A stretch of 64,000 nt of DNA from Phytophthora colocasiae (GCA_018806915.1 JAGKQI010000090.1:620001-684000), one strand, 5' to 3'; positions 22,401-32,777 are shown, counted from the first letter of the stretch. A program made the numbers and translations. Notes: generated by a model from the letters alone, not told the origin.

Positions 22401-23161
22401 ATGGCAAAAGTGTACTTCTGCGCCTCCTCAATAGACACATGAGGAGCTCCGTTCATAAAGAACTGCATGGCATCCAGCGGGGTCTTCTCACACTCTCCAT
22501 TCTCCAAGTCGTCGTCTTCATAATCTTCTCCAAATCCTTTACGCTGGGATCTCTGATGTTCCTTCTGGAAAACTGGCAGGGCGAAGTTAGGTTCCCCCAC
22601 TTCTGTCAACACCGCTCCTTTCCGTTCAGAGACATGGGAAATCCCGCTTTTTGTCCTTGTTCTAGGTGCCGAATGGACAGTAGAGGGGACTGGAGACTGT
22701 GGCGCAAAGTAAACATCGAACGCTTCCTTGCTATCTCTGCTTTTGGTCTGTATCTTGTGCTTGTCCTTCTTCTCCTTCTTCCAGAATGTTCTCTTCTCTT
22801 TTGTTTCTCCTCCAACAGGCGTAACACCAGCTTTACTGGTCTCTTCAGCGTGGTAACTCTCCATCGTCGGTAAACTGCATCTATCTTCATCAAATTGCTC
22901 CCGGAAGCTCGGCTGCTTGGCTAAACGTACACTCAACCCTGTGCTTGTGGTCTTCCGACTGCGTAGCAGCCAGTCCGTGCTTGGAGCGGACTGAACGGAG
23001 GCGAAAGAGTGATGGGACACTAAACTTGATCTGTGGCTGTCTGTGTCGTCTGAGGGCCGTCTACGCAGCGAAACGGCCTGCACACGGGACCGCAACTCCT
23101 GTTCTTCATCCTGCTGTAGCTCTAGCTGCTCCGTGTCGCCTGGGTCTGCTAGTGTCGCCAT
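19472..23161 (-). CDS. anoctamin (TMEM16) membrane protein with C-terminal EF-hand
   Basis: 1229 aa in one exon. Anoctamins are ten-helix dimeric membrane proteins acting as calcium-activated chloride channels and/or phospholipid scramblases. After a long Ser/Arg-rich cytosolic N-terminus, the body shows the family layout: a cytosolic ferredoxin-like region, VAFLFAFMHIYTKHLLPLTL at the first helix, further helices including FVVCFWGPSFLVCWAR, the conserved NWFFWFLFISFVYLPFG region, and acidic residues in the later helices expected for calcium. Unusually, after the last helix there is an EF-hand loop DVDGDGHLAERE near residue 1097, and a second degenerate one (YMDKNKLGRVPF) follows. This suggests a second calcium-sensing layer. 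Start choice: the ATG at 23161 is the first in frame and is preceded by typical upstream sequence. Channel versus scramblase activity cannot be told from sequence alone. Confidence 0.92.
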   Translation of the reverse strand: MATLADPGDTEQLELQQDEEQELRSRVQAVSLRRRPSDDTDSHRSSLVSHHSFASVQSAPSTDWLLRSRKTTSTGLSVRLAKQPSFREQFDEDRCSLPTMESYHAEETSKAGVTPVGGETKEKRTFWKKEKKDKHKIQTKSRDSKEAFDVYFAPQSPVPSTVHSAPRTRTKSGISHVSERKGAVLTEVGEPNFALPVFQKEHQRSQRKGFGEDYEDDDLENGECEKTPLDAMQFFMNGAPHVSIEEAQKYTFAIVLKHTEQIFHLLKKRFPSRSAASIRRDLPQQVSTLQQKCVRRLIQAGLGVILLDNALYDSYLDDQRGIHNKRDPNSKEEDVGRNLCILIDPKKNPDLLLHEFKRELDELSIKRGDSLGRLAEESLDSLKEMCFSPALELQLTHNIIQNAFKDYDKEEWVIDVNKELTVNDVIVECFPLHDRAFNKQFFDEYRKRTFELNLRKAAAGNSDRWAVEELRLHFGERVAFLFAFMHIYTKHLLPLTLSCLFYYLCFRFTTTPLWKQYMEGLAILGVFVVCFWGPSFLVCWARETRLLVEKWNLTKYKNTVYERNDDNPGFKYVWVKNRLTHEMEKIPKQRKNHWIQLTMFFFVLVCALIQCVCLVPFIQWYVYAKNAPTCDACNGDTEESYACIWFITCFNSTNSALGTDRWVYILIQGIILGLLIDIIFFELFNWMSEKFVQWENYAKKSDHENRLIHRRFVFVWSNWFFWFLFISFVYLPFGNTILTFFHKIGLGALAPYEWNPNLLTLDTLFVTPLVVTQFLNMLLETIAPYLLRKLRGRPSIGCRQASPFTWCVQHLSRCFRFANNQRQSIQQVNFSSQETASAISGQSHQEVKDNGPVTNLTATRLAHLVQKETGFYVKVLPMSDDSNKYSAYEILAEAKLPIFDPVLDYLDACIQFSYVMMFTVVWPLLPFPAFFNNILEVRGDAFRLLFANRRPMPRRDTSIGEWATVLAYANIIGVTVVSAFVVVYHYGYFRTDCNFTFSNAYVVPFGTIDPSETADPSTCVNESDSSRWRMFQIVLFVVLEHVSFCVRYLVMQAEKTPSSIRSSGYLRLKQIQHLTATPAAPPSQLEYVQRLRVLFEKYDVDGDGHLAERELIQLLAAWLCKHPSELLPYSGLIFRYMDKNKLGRVPFSTCCLMMQHVNHDRFFSCLLGLYDPLNGAFNDEIRRTCDPIELHRVLSEVSSDVHRRSNMNRASEVTDASRPRDSTFFYVDN

Positions 23162-23986
23162 TATAAAGTATGAGGGACGTACACCTTACCTGGCGAGTTC
23201 GAGACTGACACATGATGGATAGATTGGGGGTCGGGAACGGACGATGATTGGCTGGGATATTTCTAACGAATCAGCTTTTTTTACAGTTCACTTGATGTTT
23301 GTATGTGGAGTCATTAAGTTTTTTGGAGTCAGAGCATGAAGTGCAACAACGTGATGACCAGACGTCGGATGCAGACTCTAATTGCAACTACCGTATAATA
23401 CTTTCGAGCTTCTTATAAGGATGAATTGCCTTATAAGTTTGTGGTGATAGTTCACCACTGTAGTGCGAGTATTAATGATCTTTGCTATGGAAATTCGTTT
23501 CTGATACATTGTACAGGAAATCAGGAAGCGAGTTTCTAGCGTTACGACATCGAGGCTTTCATATTTCGTAACGTCCTGGTAAAGCATACTAGTAACTTGC
23601 AAACGCAACTGAGCTGAACTCGGGAGGATCCAGTCGATAGAAACGAGCCTCACTCGTGGCACAAAGTGATTGGCGTGGACTTGGAGTTTGGACCAACGAC
23701 ACGCATAGCATACGCTGCATTTGAGACCAGTCTGATTACTCCAGCACTGTAGGCCAATGAATCAGACAGTGGTAAGCACCACACAAACATCCTTGCTGGA
23801 TATCCACCAAATGATCATGACAGCTCCAGATCCATAATATAAATAAATATTATCACCATGCAGTAGTTAACCTTGAGTCGAACACTCAATTTGACCAGTA
23901 CTGTCCACTTTGTTTTTTGATAAAATTCATGTGATTGGTTAAAATAATCCTTATCCTGTAAAAAAAATAAAATAAAGTCTCAGATA
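23162..23986. promoter_or_regulatory. divergent intergenic region between anoctamin and carboxypeptidase genes
   Basis: 825 bp between two divergently transcribed genes, so it should carry both promoters. The sequence becomes AT-rich towards 23850-23980. No gene, RNA or repeat was recognised. Confidence 0.45.
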
Positions 23987-26959
23987 ATGGAGGTTCATCG
24001 TGAGAGGTTGTGCGAGTTCTCGCGCTTGTGGGAGGCAGACGCCACGGCCGTCTCTAGTCTATTGGCCTTGCAACAGCAGCAACAGGCTTTGTGGTCAATT
24101 GCAGACGCTTCCGCCGTCTCTGTCGCCCACGGAGCGCTCTTTTTACGTGGAAATGACGTTTCTACCTCTTCTTTACAAATTTCAATCGGTTTAGACGGGA
24201 ATAAAACACTTCATCGACTGTCCTTGAGGACACAATTACCACAGGTATATCACTTTCATGTGGACAATTATATGTCCGCTTAATAATTAAATTAACAATA
24301 TTTTTTTTTTTCTAGGATGGAGCAACATTGAAGCTGCAACTACCAGAACAATACGGACACATTACAATGGCAATTGGTACAACATCAAACAGTAGTGAAA
24401 TGTTCATTGGATCGTCTCAGAACACTTCAGTGGTTGCAGAGCTTCCGTGCGTGACGGTGCGTTAAAGAGAGAAACAAAAGGGAACAGTGTGTTAATTTCT
24501 GTTGATTCTGTAGGATGTGACGGACGCGTATCACGATGTGGAGTTTGTATGGGATGACCAGTGGCTGCGGTGGTATGTGGACGAGACGTTGTTGCTAGAG
24601 GAATTTATTTTCCAGACGAAGGAGAGTAAAAACAGCAGAATTGAACTCGAGTTAAGTGTTGAAGGCAGTGATGTCACACTGGCGGTGGAACGGATGACAT
24701 TGAGCTCGGGTAACGCGTCGGATCGGTATTGTATGCCGAGATATTCGACTTCAAGCAATTGTCGAGTGCAAGAGTGTACGCGTTTTATTCTTTTAGACGG
24801 GTGGTTCACGCTTTTTCCTTACTTGTTTGGTGCTGTACAGCGCTTTCTCCGCGTCTTGGGTCGGTGCAGGGGTCATTGTCAGTGGCTGAAGTAGAAGCTT
24901 TTATTGACGAAGTTGCTGCTGCATTCCCTATTATCACAAAGGTGGAGGAGCTTGGACGATCTGTGGAGGGCCGACCACTACGTGCTCTTTGTCTGGGAGC
25001 TTGTTACGCTCCTGAAGACCAAATGACCCCTCAAGCACTCTTTACAGGCATGCACCACGCTCGTGAGGTACGTAATGATTTTTTTTTCTGTAGGTTCAGT
25101 GGTTTGATGTTCTCACATTTTGTATCTGTGTAGCCGGTCTCCATGATGGTACGTTTCGTATAGTTTAGTACTGCAATTGCATCAAGCTAACTCGTCTTGT
25201 TACTCTCAGAACTTAGTTTACACGATCGATATTTTGACTACAGACTATCGGAATGGAGACCTCGCTGCGCTTGAGCTATTGGCATCCCGCCAGCTCTGGT
25301 TTATCCTTGTCGTAAACCCGGACGGATACGCACATAATGAGATGGCTCGCGTGTGGGAGCACAACAAAATGGGACAGCGCAAAAGTGGCGCTCCGACTTG
25401 TGACCGAAGTCCCCCGGACGCAGGTGTGGATCTGAATCGCAATTACGACGTCTGCTTTGCTCGAGATGCCAAGGGAAGCAGCAACAAACCGTGCGGAGAT
25501 GACTACAACGGACCCAGTGCCTTCTCTGAGCCGGAGACACAGGCTGTTAGCGATCTTGTGGAGCGGAACACGACAGACTTCAGTGTGGCGCTCAACTACC
25601 ACTCGTATGGCAAGTACTTCAACCTCCCGTTTGCTTGCCAGGCTGAAGGAGAGCCCACGGAACCTAACAACTCGGTTTTCCGGGCGTTAGCTCAAGAGAT
25701 GGCTTATTTCAATGGATTTAGCTACGGTCAGTCGTGGAAGGACAGCAACCTGTATACAGTGAACGGAGAGACAAGCGACTGGATGTGGCAAGCGCACGGC
25801 ATCTTCGCTATGTCTCCGGAAGTGGGTCCGGGCTTCGAGGTACAGTCTGTTCCTGGATTTTGGCCTCCTCCTGATCAAATCCCTCAGCTTTCGTCCGAGC
25901 TGCATTACTCCAACTTGTACATCTCTCGTATGGCTGGTCCAGTGTACTCCCTGGTCGTGAAGGGCGTTCAATTGGGAGCCATCGGCGATGGTGGTGATAT
26001 CTCGTCCTTTGTGTCTGTCGACGTCACAGTTGGAAACATAGGCCTACGTTCGGCAGCTGCTGAGCTGATTGGATCTGTATTCATGAACGGAACAAGCACC
26101 AGTGACATTGTACGCTTGGACCTACAAGCAGAACCTGAAGGTGCTGAAGGGTTGGAGAAGACGTACACAGTGATGATCCCGTACTCGAGTGAAGATTTCC
26201 AGCAATCCATGAGAGAGATTAAGGATCTCTATCTGGTTGTCAGAGACACATTCAGCTGCCATCTCTTCCGTGTCGGTACGTTCTACGCTGATTTTATCCT
26301 TCATGGCCTTAATCTAACGGACTGTCCTCTCTTTAGCGATTCACTTTCACACAGATGTTGAGAGAGCAAACCGTCCTAGCTTTCAGATGTGGAGAGCGTT
26401 ACCGTTACCTCGTTGTGGTACCTGCGAGTTGTTTGGCGCTTCAGCAGATAGAGACAACCCCATGACTCAAGCCTCACCGGTATGCAACGAAATCAAGGAT
26501 GTCACATTCCTGAAGCCCATCCGTACTCGAATCGTCGATTCAAAAACGGTAACTATCAACTCCTCGAGACCTGCTTCAACCAGTTCTGCTGTCTCCAGTG
26601 GACCAAAAGCGCAGATCGATCAACAGACAACTTCAACGTCGATTTTGCCATCGTCTGTGTCATGGTCGGGTCCAGTGGCAATGGCTTCGCTAGCAGGTTT
26701 CACACTGCTGGTGGTACTTATCCTCTTTGTTCGACGTCGCCGGGGTAAGAAGAAACCTTCACGGAAAAAAGCCACATCTGGCGTTCACAAGCGACGTACT
26801 GTGCAGTACGCCCGCATTGATGAAGATGTTGCAACTCCGAAAGACCGACAACTTAAATACGATGACGATGAAGATTTCGATCTTGTGGATGCTGAATACG
26901 GCGAGGGCGGGGCATCAGTAGTGTCAAGATCACGTTCATCCAGTCAAGATATTGTGTAA
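23987..26959 (+). CDS. membrane-anchored M14 zinc carboxypeptidase, seven exons
   Basis: Exons 23987-24244, 24316-24456, 24514-24725, 24797-25067, 25134-25148, 25210-26275 and 26337-26959 join in phase and give about 861 aa. M14 enzymes trim C-terminal residues from peptides using one zinc. The zinc ligands are visible as HHARE (HxxE, end of exon 4) and the later ALNYHSYGKYF (His). GVDLNRNYDV supplies the substrate-binding Asn-Arg pair, and SPEVGPGF near 25815-25840 holds the expected catalytic Glu position. The 15-nt fifth exon encodes PVSMM, the normal family continuation after HARE. The last exon has a Ser/Thr-rich stalk, one hydrophobic helix (MASLAGFTLLVVLILFV) and a basic cytosolic tail, so the enzyme should face outside. 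About 240 residues before the peptidase form an unrecognised beta-rich domain (YHDVEFVWDDQWLRWYVD). No N-terminal signal peptide is visible, so an upstream exon or an internal start near 24729 is possible. Confidence 0.85.
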
Positions 26960-27251
26960 CCAATTACTAAACTAGAATTGCACATGGAAGTATTTCAGCT
27001 GTCGAGGCCATACCATCTAATATGTGTGAAACATGTTTGAAGGCGGTGTACTGTATAAGACCCCTGAAGGATGTCGACAGCTATCCCGACATCCTTTTCC
27101 GAGTGACTCAATCTCTCACATTACAATCTACCACTTCGCCACCACCTCTCTACAACCCTCAGCTTCCATTCTACACGCACGCCTTCGTCCTCCAACTCTA
27201 CAGTCTCCAGTTCCCAGTTCCCAGCTCAGGCTTCAGCCAAACCCCGTCACC

Positions 27252-28628
27252 ATGCAACGCGTCGGTCGCTACATGACGCTGCTGCTTGCTGCTCTTTCCC
27301 TCTCGACATCAACGGCAGGATCGGCTTCCTGCCAGTCGGTACTGGGTGGGTCCTACTCGGCCGCGGCTGCCAACTACCCGAATTTCAAGAACCAGATCGA
27401 ACTCATCGCCAAGCAACAGGTTGCCCAATGGTACACCGATCGTGTCTCGGACGTGGATTCACTGGCCAAGTCGGTCGTGCTCCCGTTCTGCAACGACGCG
27501 CGTCAAGAGGCCAACACGCCCGTCATTGTCGTCTACGGTTTGCCCCAGAAGGACTGCGCGCACGGATTCTCCACTGCCGGCTCCAACTCGAACGCTGCCG
27601 ACTATCGTGCGTTCCTCCAGAAGCTCTCCGACGCTGCTGAGAACCGTCCAGTCGTGTACATTCTGGAGCCTGACGCAGTGGGGCTCTTGGCGGACGGAGC
27701 GTGCGGTAACAGCAACAACTACGCCGCGAATCTCGGTGTCGCGATGGACATCCTGTCGCAGAACGCCAATGCCGAAATGTACCTGGATGTGGGATACTGG
27801 ACACTCTCAAGTGATGAAGACGCAGCGGCTGTAGCGAAGATCGTGAATACTGTTGACCCGCAGTGCAAGTGCAAAGGTATCTCGCTCAACACGTCCAACT
27901 ATCGGTCGAACGCAGAGATGGCGACAGCGTGCGAGCGGTTTGTCAAGGCCACGGGCAAGAACTACAAATGCATCGTGGATACGTCCAGGAACTACGTCGC
28001 TCCCCCGTCCAACGAATGGTGCAATGCGAACTGGGCTGGGGTCGGGGAGCTCCCCTCGGCTAATACTGGATCGAGTTTGATCTCACGCTACGTCTGGCTC
28101 AAGCCACCGGGTGAGAGTGATGGCCAGTGTTCCGGCCAATCGGACAAGGCACTTCGGGGTCCGAACGCGGGCGACTTCTTCCCCGACCACTTCGTGCAGC
28201 TCTGGGACAATGGCGTCTTCGTCCAGAAGCTCGGCATGGCACCGATTAATGGAGCTACCAACGCCAGTAGCAATGCTACCGCTACCGCTACCGCTACGGC
28301 ACAACCGACGGTGACTCAAGATGTCGAGATCACGTCACTGTCTGCGGTTGACAACAATGATGCGGTCGGAACAGTGCACGCTGACGACGAATGGTCTGAT
28401 GATGAAGCTCAAACACCCACGCCTACTACACCGGTTCCTACTACACCAACACCGACTACGACTGCTCCTGTTGCAGTGCAAGTGGAACCCCCTCACACGA
28501 TGGTAGTGGTGGATGTGATTCCGGATGACGAGTACTCGGACGACAACGAGGAATCCGACTTTGTCAATCCAGATGATACCTCCAATAGCAACGCGGGTCC
28601 CGTTCGCCAGCACAAGGCGTGCGTGTAA
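27252..28628 (+). CDS. secreted GH6 cellulase (cellobiohydrolase/endoglucanase)
   Basis: 458 aa in one exon from the ATG at 27252 (cgtcaccATGCAA); the open frame continues upstream but only this start gives a clean signal peptide (hydrophobic LLLAALSLSTSTAGSAS). GH6 enzymes cleave beta-1,4-glucan with inversion. Family features are visible in order: PVIVVYGLPQKDC, RPVVYILEPDAVGLL near residue 135 (with the catalytic-region Asp), MYLDVGYW, GISLNTSNYRSN, WLKPPGESDGQCSG near 280 and GPNAGDFFPDHFVQLW. The catalytic domain ends near residue 320. It is followed by an acidic, Thr/Pro-rich tail (TPTPTTPVPTTPTPTT), which resembles a linker, but no cellulose-binding module follows. It likely acts on plant cellulose or on the oomycete's own cellulosic wall. 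Confidence 0.94.
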   Translation: MQRVGRYMTLLLAALSLSTSTAGSASCQSVLGGSYSAAAANYPNFKNQIELIAKQQVAQWYTDRVSDVDSLAKSVVLPFCNDARQEANTPVIVVYGLPQKDCAHGFSTAGSNSNAADYRAFLQKLSDAAENRPVVYILEPDAVGLLADGACGNSNNYAANLGVAMDILSQNANAEMYLDVGYWTLSSDEDAAAVAKIVNTVDPQCKCKGISLNTSNYRSNAEMATACERFVKATGKNYKCIVDTSRNYVAPPSNEWCNANWAGVGELPSANTGSSLISRYVWLKPPGESDGQCSGQSDKALRGPNAGDFFPDHFVQLWDNGVFVQKLGMAPINGATNASSNATATATATAQPTVTQDVEITSLSAVDNNDAVGTVHADDEWSDDEAQTPTPTTPVPTTPTPTTTAPVAVQVEPPHTMVVVDVIPDDEYSDDNEESDFVNPDDTSNSNAGPVRQHKACV

Positions 28629-28811
28629 GTATTATAGAATGCACTAGGAAGATGTAGATAACGTAAATCTCTGTGTAAGTCCAAGCTAAATGTATCGCAA
28701 AGGCGCTGAAGATAGCTCTGTTCCTTAATGAGATCGTGCAGATAACGGAAATCAATAGTGCTTCGCCCATGGACGCACCATTCACCATTCGAGCTGGCCA
28801 CAACTACGACC

Positions 28812-29701
28812 ATGCAGCGTGAAGAATGCATCTATAACTTGATCCCTAAGGTGCGCGTGGAGCCTGTCAAGCCGGAGCGGTACCGTTCCAAGTTCGATCC
28901 CAATATGCAGCCTACAGGTACGACCTTCGGAGTACGAGGCAAGACAAAACTCGAAGGAGCCAACCTCGGTTCAGCTCAGAGGATGGACAAGCCTGCCAGT
29001 GCTCGTGGTTTCGGTCGTCTACCGGCCAAACCAGACCCCAAGTCGTTTATTCGCAAAGGTGAACGGGCTTCCTCCGCTATTGTCTCCAAGAAACGTGAGT
29101 TACTTAAACGTATAATCTGTGAAATACGTACGCACACTCATTCACTTGTTTGCCTTGATCTGCAGCGGGCAAATTCAATTATCCCGGGGCAACTAGGCCA
29201 CCGGTTGTAAAGAGGGAGGACAAGCCAATAATGGGCCTCAAATCGGCCAAGAATTTCGTTACAGCCAACGCAGTCGAAGCGATTCTTGCCGTACCAGGAA
29301 ATCGGGCACGGGCGAAGAATGAGCCACCGCAGTACATGCAGAAGGAGGACTACGGCCAGGTCCCCCGGTATTTGAGTCATGTGAAAGATGAAATTGAGCG
29401 TGAGAACTCAATGATCGAGGAATTCGTCCGTCAAAACCACAATTTAATGGAGGAAGACAGTCGAGATCGCGTGGAGCCTATGGACGAGCGCGAGCGATTG
29501 GAGCTTGTGGACGCGCTCAAGTCCAAGTGGGATCACGTGAACGCCAAGTATCAGAAGCTCTGTCACAACGTCGTGTTCGACACATTAGGCAAGGTCCGGC
29601 GAAAAGAGACGTTCGAGAAGGAACTCACTCAGCTCGAGAAAGACATCCAATTGCTGGAAAAGGGTCATGTCGTCATTAGTCAGTGCAACGATCACTACTG
29701 A
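28812..29701 (+). CDS. enkurin-domain protein
   Basis: Two exons, 28812-29094 and 29166-29701, joined in phase over a 71-bp gtgagt...gcag intron, giving about 272 aa. The N-terminal half is Lys/Pro-rich with repeated KP and RP motifs. The C-terminal half shows the enkurin pattern: DYGQVPRYLSHVKDEIERE near residue 150, then helical segments ending KETFEKELTQLEKDIQLLEKG. Enkurin proteins are axonemal or microtubule-associated (microtubule inner proteins in cilia, or centriolar ENKD1). In an oomycete this points to the zoospore flagellum, and stage-specific expression at sporulation would be expected. The neighbouring COMM-domain gene converges with it, 112 bp away. Confidence 0.82.
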
Positions 29702-29813
29702 GTACACCTCACAGTGCGAAATACTTGTGACGACCATGGTTCCAGTAGCTATAGAGAGCTGAAATAGCTCTCTTTCCTAGGCCTCTTTGATTACAGCAAT
29801 ACACTAGTTTCCA

Positions 29814-30610
29814 TCACATACTGGTTCGAAGGTGAGAAGGTATACCCGTCGCGAGCTTCTCCACCTCATTTGCCGCTTCTTGGATACGATACACGAGCGA
29901 TCGCAACTCTTCCATGGAGCAGGAGAAATTCACCGTCTGAAGCTCCGAATCTTTTGCACTTGGCGACTGCATTTTTAGCTGCACAAAATACAGCGGCTCA
30001 CGGATACTCCCAGAGCTACCGGAACGTAGTACATAGTCCAGTCTCCAGTTCACGTCCACTACCTGGGCAAAGTCAAAGCCTAAAGGTGTAATAAAAGGTT
30101 GTTAGTCTCAGTACACTTGTTTCAACAGTCCACTTACTGGTATTCTCCAGCACGCGCTCTACACTTGGTACTACATCAGCAAGTACATCCATGAGCTTTG
30201 TCTGCAAGCCTTCACCTTCCACTCCGAGGGCGTACAGCTGCTGTCTGAGAAATAAAAGTAGCAAGGATGTCATTATCAAATTAGAGATGCCATGAAGAAT
30301 CTGTATGCGCAATTGCAGATGTTTTGTACCGTTGTTCTGCCGATGATCGCGCACCACCATCTCTAGCAAAAGCAGCTACAATAACAGCCATGGCTGCGGA
30401 CGTCTCGTAGTCGGTTGAAAATTCGGTACCACTTGCGCTACATGAAGAAGCTTGAGTACGGTTATCAGTCATTTCAAAGGCACCAGCACGTGCCAGAGAC
30501 TCCAGAGCTGAAGGTGAAAAGGAGTCTAACGTGTCTACAGCGCGGCGAGGCACTGCACGTGTGTCTCCATCCAGAAAGACCGCCGCATCGCCCGAGACAC
30601 CTCCGGCCAT
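29814..30610 (-). CDS. COMM-domain-containing protein
   Basis: Minus-strand gene with ATG at 30610 and stop at 29814. Three exons are apparent. The first encodes MAGGVSGDAAVFLDGDTR to DGGARSSAEQR. The second (about 30245-30140) encodes QQLYALGVEGEGLQTKLMDVL to VERVLENT. The last starts near 30078 with GFDFAQVVDVNWRLDYVL. The final ~85 residues match the COMM fold: VVDVNWRLDYVLRSGSSG, a central REPLYFVQLKM strand, and NFSCSMEELRSLVYRIQEA. COMMD proteins form the Commander complex with CCDC22/CCDC93 and the retriever subunits, which recycles membrane cargo from endosomes. The exact paralogue is not identified. Exon borders are approximate. Confidence 0.72.
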
Positions 30611-31344
30611 TTTAATTAAGGATCGAGAAATTAAATCACACGAACGTTTCTCATACTTCATATATTGTGTTTTATTATATTTTGTTGTGTATTACTGTGG
30701 GGGCTTGCGTAATCCGCGTCCGTCCAGAGCCTGTGCTTATATCGCGGCGGTGCGATCGCTACACGCGCTACGAAAGCAACAGGATGTTCATTAGCATGTC
30801 TTATATACATCTAGCAAGTTTCACTGTCGGATTCGCACTTGCAGGCGCGCAAGGTGAACGGGCCCGCTATCACGACCAAGGTCGGACCGACGTCAACTTG
30901 GGATCCCTCCCCAACCGCCGCTAAAATGATCCCGTAATCCAGTGCTTTATCACGGTGGTGCGCTCGATACAAGCGCGTCTCCGCTGTGGCGCATTGCAGG
31001 TATGTTCGTGAAGATGCCTTCTATCTGTATTCCAACTCATTTCGCTGTATTGAGCGCGCTTGAGCGTGCTAGACGGGTGGGGGTTTTATCCCATCTCTGC
31101 TTATATAGCAGTGAACCTTGCTTGATTACAGTGCTGACCAAAGGAGGTTTCCCTCGGTTTTCCGGTCTTTATCGGGGTCTATCAACGCTTCGGCAGTAGC
31201 CACAGTAGCGCGCTTCTGTGCGCGCGAGGGTCTCTCAGCCTCAAAAGTATTGCAGTAGCTGGGAACCGTTCAGACGATTTAAAGGGAGTACATGAATTAC
31301 TTTGTTGTCTGTCACTAGATCTTTCACTACGGTAAGAATTGCCA
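30611..31344. other. intergenic region
   Basis: 735 bp between the COMMD start and the end of the DUF6818-like gene. It has scattered short GC-rich stretches and no convincing gene, RNA or repeat. The section near 30611-30700 should include the COMMD promoter. Confidence 0.35.
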
Positions 31345-32398
31345 TCATTTGGCCTGGCTTGACTTTACCAACGTTGCGAGGAGTGACATCGTTTGTTGCT
31401 GGTACTGTAGAGTGCATTGCTGCTGTAACCTGTCATATTCATCTCGTGCGAGGCATTGGCGATCAAAATCACGTTGTGCTCTGACTTGCAGATCTGCAAT
31501 TTGGCGAAATATGTCGATAATATAGGGCAGATTGCTGGTTCCGGGAGGCTCAAATCGGCGGTAACCAGTATGACCCACAGCTTGCATAGGACCTGTGAAT
31601 GTGTTGACCTGCTCATTATTGGTCCGTGATAGATGGAACACTCTGGAACTGCCTTCCACAGGGGTAATTTGGGACGGTTGTGCAGGAGGCAAGACGAATT
31701 GTCGAAATCTTGAGGATCGATGATCGGGCGCTGCAGGTTGAACTACAGTAGGGCGGCGTGTGGTCTTGGGCGGAATACCGCTACTGCATGCGTCGCAACA
31801 TTTGCTTGGACCTTTGGAATCAGATGAGGTGGGAGGTTTGTACTGGTGATCTTGTCGTAAGATCTGGGCTCGACGCAGCATGGAACTGTACCGACCCTCA
31901 ATTTGGGACTTTACGATTTTTGCACGTACACGCATTGCAGGAAATTTTGCACATGGTCGGGAGGAACAAAGTGTCGAGAACTTGGAGCGCAAACTAGCAG
32001 TCGTTCGGCTGACCCATGTTTCTCCGCTTCGAGATGTGAACTCCATAGCGACATTTGCCCACTCGGATGGGTAAATAGGCAATCTCTCCTCCAAAATTGC
32101 AAGAAGAAGAACTAATTCATGCACAGTGTAATGCTTCCGGGATGGACACCTCACCATCTGCACATATAACATTTGTGTGAGCTTAAAGACGCTAGATGTT
32201 AGTACATCGTGGGATATCACTTACCTTTGCTTTCTCGGGCGCGAAACGAAGAATGAACCCACGTGAACAGTCGCATCGATCTTCATTTGCGGAGTAATAA
32301 AACTGTACTAAATTCTGACATGGATCATTATGCTGGATGAGGTTTCTCCCAGAACGGCAGCCGACAACAGAAGCCGTAATGGCGTGGAAGCTCGTCAA
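31345..32398 (-). CDS. DUF6818-like (SANT/Myb-type) protein
   Basis: Two exons fit in phase: 32398-32225 and 32157-31345, with a 67-bp gtaagt...gcag intron, giving about 328 aa. The core, HYTVHELVLLLAILEERLPI followed by YPSEWANVAMEF and TTASLRSKFSTLCSSRP and a later RVRAKIVKSQIEGRYS, has the layout of the DUF6818 domain, a SANT/Myb-like helix bundle common in oomycete and fungal multigene families. The C-terminal half is Pro/Ser/Gln-rich and ends in a helical segment (ARDEYDRLQQQCTLQYQQQ). The first exon is weaker evidence: it overlaps an open frame on the other strand. If that exon is wrong, the protein starts at 32220 or 32157. Possibly DNA-binding and possibly transposon-derived; this is uncertain. 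Confidence 0.6.
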
Positions 32399-32777
32399 GA
32401 GAGGATTGTATCAACTGAAGCAGCAGGAACTTTTGACGACAGTCCAGTTAAGACTACAAGGTGCTAAGCATGTGCTGAAAGCACTCAAGGAAAACTCGGC
32501 AGCAAGGAAAGCATTACAAGAGGTAGTATCAACAGTATGGATATCAAGTCATACAACGGCAAACAAAGCCGTTGCAGCAATTATCAAGTCAAAAGAACTA
32601 TCCAGGTCTACTGAAGAAGTACTAGCTGGAGATGAAATTTCGCCATCGGAACGGGATTGCCTCCCGAACTGGGTTTCAACGCCAGAAAACAAACTCCAAG
32701 ACTCCAAGACTTTCCGACAAATGCTACAAGAATACCAAGACGTTTTAGTCCTGCCAGAAAGAGTCCAAACAGAATAA
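32337..32777 (+). CDS. short helical hypothetical protein
   Basis: 146 aa from 32337, or 132 aa from the ATG at 32379. It is predominantly helical and Lys/Ala/Gln-rich (QLKQQELLTTVQLRLQGAKHVLKALKENSAARKALQEVV), without signal peptide or known domain. Its start overlaps the first exon proposed for the divergent DUF6818-like gene, so at least one of the two models may be wrong at this end. It is followed by 390 bp with no gene before the Helitron. Confidence 0.4.
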   Translation: MRFLPERQPTTEAVMAWKLVKRGLYQLKQQELLTTVQLRLQGAKHVLKALKENSAARKALQEVVSTVWISSHTTANKAVAAIIKSKELSRSTEEVLAGDEISPSERDCLPNWVSTPENKLQDSKTFRQMLQEYQDVLVLPERVQTE

